Assembly (NCBI RefSeq): GCF_900183575.1
Contig: NZ_FXUZ01000018.1
Span: 1 to 39,633 of the forward strand
Direction: 5' to 3'
Length of the DNA: 39,633 nucleotides
Source: Staphylococcus cornubiensis
Lineage (GTDB): Bacteria > Bacillota > Bacilli > Staphylococcales > Staphylococcaceae
Shown one piece after another: positions 36,701 to 39,633 of this stretch. A model generated the notes under the pieces. That model was not told where the DNA came from. It was given only the letters and a program-made list of their open reading frames with translations, and ran no database searches. Positions within the stretch are counted from its first letter, which is position 1. Every line of letters begins with the position of its first letter. Made by a program: the position numbers and the translations under genes.

Positions 36701-36930
36701 TAACCTTGCGCCCCTTTTGTAAAGATATTGATGCTTATTCATATGAGATACTATTCCATTTTACCGCAATATGTGTGTATAGACTATGACTTTATTTCAA
36801 TCATGAACATCTCGATTCATTTTTAAAAATTGTGTACATTTGAATGAAAATCAGCGGCGTTTTGTTCGATTTATCCATCACTTATTTCAATGGTGTGATG
36901 AGTGTGATAGCCACATTGCCACCATTTCAA

Positions 36931-36987
36931 TAAAAAAAAGGTTGAGACGATGAATATGACTTGTTGGGGTCATCATGTCACAACCTT
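36931..36987 (-). terminator. terminator after darA
   Basis: AAGGTTGTGAC pairs with GTCTCAACCTT, with a second inner stem (ATGATGAC/GTCAT-type) in the loop, then TTTTTTTTATTG on the minus strand, 11 nt beyond the darA stop. Confidence 0.93.
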
Positions 36988-36997
36988 CCTTGCTATT

Positions 36998-39360
<2,363 letters not shown>

Positions 39361-39463
39361 GATTTGCCCCCTCCTTATACGCATTTTAAACAAAGACTTG
39401 TAACACAATGATTTTAACATATCCCACCCTTTACCGGTATAGAGATTTACATGGGCGCACATC

Positions 39464-39504
39464 AAAAAAGCTTCGAAACAATAATGATTGCTTCGAAGCT
39501 TTTT
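39464..39504 (-). terminator. rRNA operon terminator
   Basis: AAAAGCTTCGAA/TTCGAAGCTTTT, a perfect 12-bp stem with a 14-nt loop and a T run on either strand, 7 nt beyond the 5S gene. Symmetric, so it could act in both directions. Confidence 0.95.
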
Positions 39505-39510
39505 GAAATA

Positions 39511-39625
39511 ACCTGGCACCGTCCTACTCTCGCGGAACGTAAGTCCGACTACCATCGGCGCTAAAGAGCTTAACTTCTGTGTTCGGCATGGGAACAGGTG
39601 TGACCTCTTTGCCATTGGCACCAGA
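39511..39625 (-). rRNA. rrf: 5S rRNA (operon-terminal copy)
   Basis: 115-nt 5S starting TCTGGTGCCAATGGC and ending GGTGCCAGGT, the last gene of an rRNA operon whose 23S and 16S lie outside the right edge. It matches the copy at 928-1042 except at nt 8 and 107 (C and G here) and the last nucleotide. Confidence 0.97.
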
Positions 39626-39633
39626 TTAAGTAT

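Noticed and set aside
39361..39621. N-terminal extension of the decarboxylase across the terminator and 5S gene
   Set aside because: The AAGGAGG site before GTG 39360 and family homology place the start there; the extension is translated rRNA and terminator.

Overview
This window is a housekeeping block of a low-GC Firmicute chromosome, almost certainly a Staphylococcus. The gene order and proteins match my recall of the S. aureus recR-lysS region, with many substitutions. The 16S rRNA 5' end reads like coagulase-variable animal staphylococci (S. intermedius/S. hyicus side of the genus); that species-level guess is weak because only about 98 nt of 16S are present. Every gene I can support lies on the minus strand, so the natural reading direction is from high to low coordinates.

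Layout in transcription order. The right edge (39511-39625) is the 5S gene that ends one rRNA operon, followed by its terminator. Next come an Orn/Lys/Arg decarboxylase-family gene, tmk and darA (c-di-AMP sensor), then a tightly packed holB-ricT-yabA-trmN-like-GIY-YIG-rsmI string. metG follows from its own promoter. After a 525-bp gap holding a nested palindromic element come tatD, rnmV and rsmA (TatD nuclease, 5S maturation, 16S dimethylation), then veg. A 620-bp gene-free gap containing a half-copy of the same repeat core precedes ispE-purR-ridA-spoVG. Then come glmU and prs, rplY with a structured leader, and a chain of overlapping genes pth-mfd-yabM-mazG/yabN-rqcP leading into divIC. After that are yabR, tilS-hpt, ftsH, hslO, cysK and the overlapping folate genes folP-folB-folK with dus and lysS. 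The left end is a second rRNA operon whose promoter-proximal part is unusual: two tandem promoters, a 5S gene, eight tRNA genes (Val-Thr-Lys-Gly-Leu-Arg-Pro-Ala), then the 16S gene running off the window.

The genes serve translation (lysS, metG, tRNA/rRNA, rsmA, rsmI, rnmV, dus, tilS, pth, rplY, rqcP), replication and repair (holB, yabA, tmk, mfd), division and envelope (divIC, flippase-like yabM, glmU), nucleotide, folate and cysteine synthesis (prs, hpt, purR, fol genes, cysK) and proteostasis (ftsH, hslO).

I found no phage, CRISPR, resistance or defence system and no convincing new protein system. The most notable signals are non-coding: a compensatory base-pair swap between the two 5S copies, a five-armed nested inverted repeat with a degraded relative about 3.3 kb away, an rRNA operon that begins with 5S, and inverted repeats over the cysK and folate promoters.
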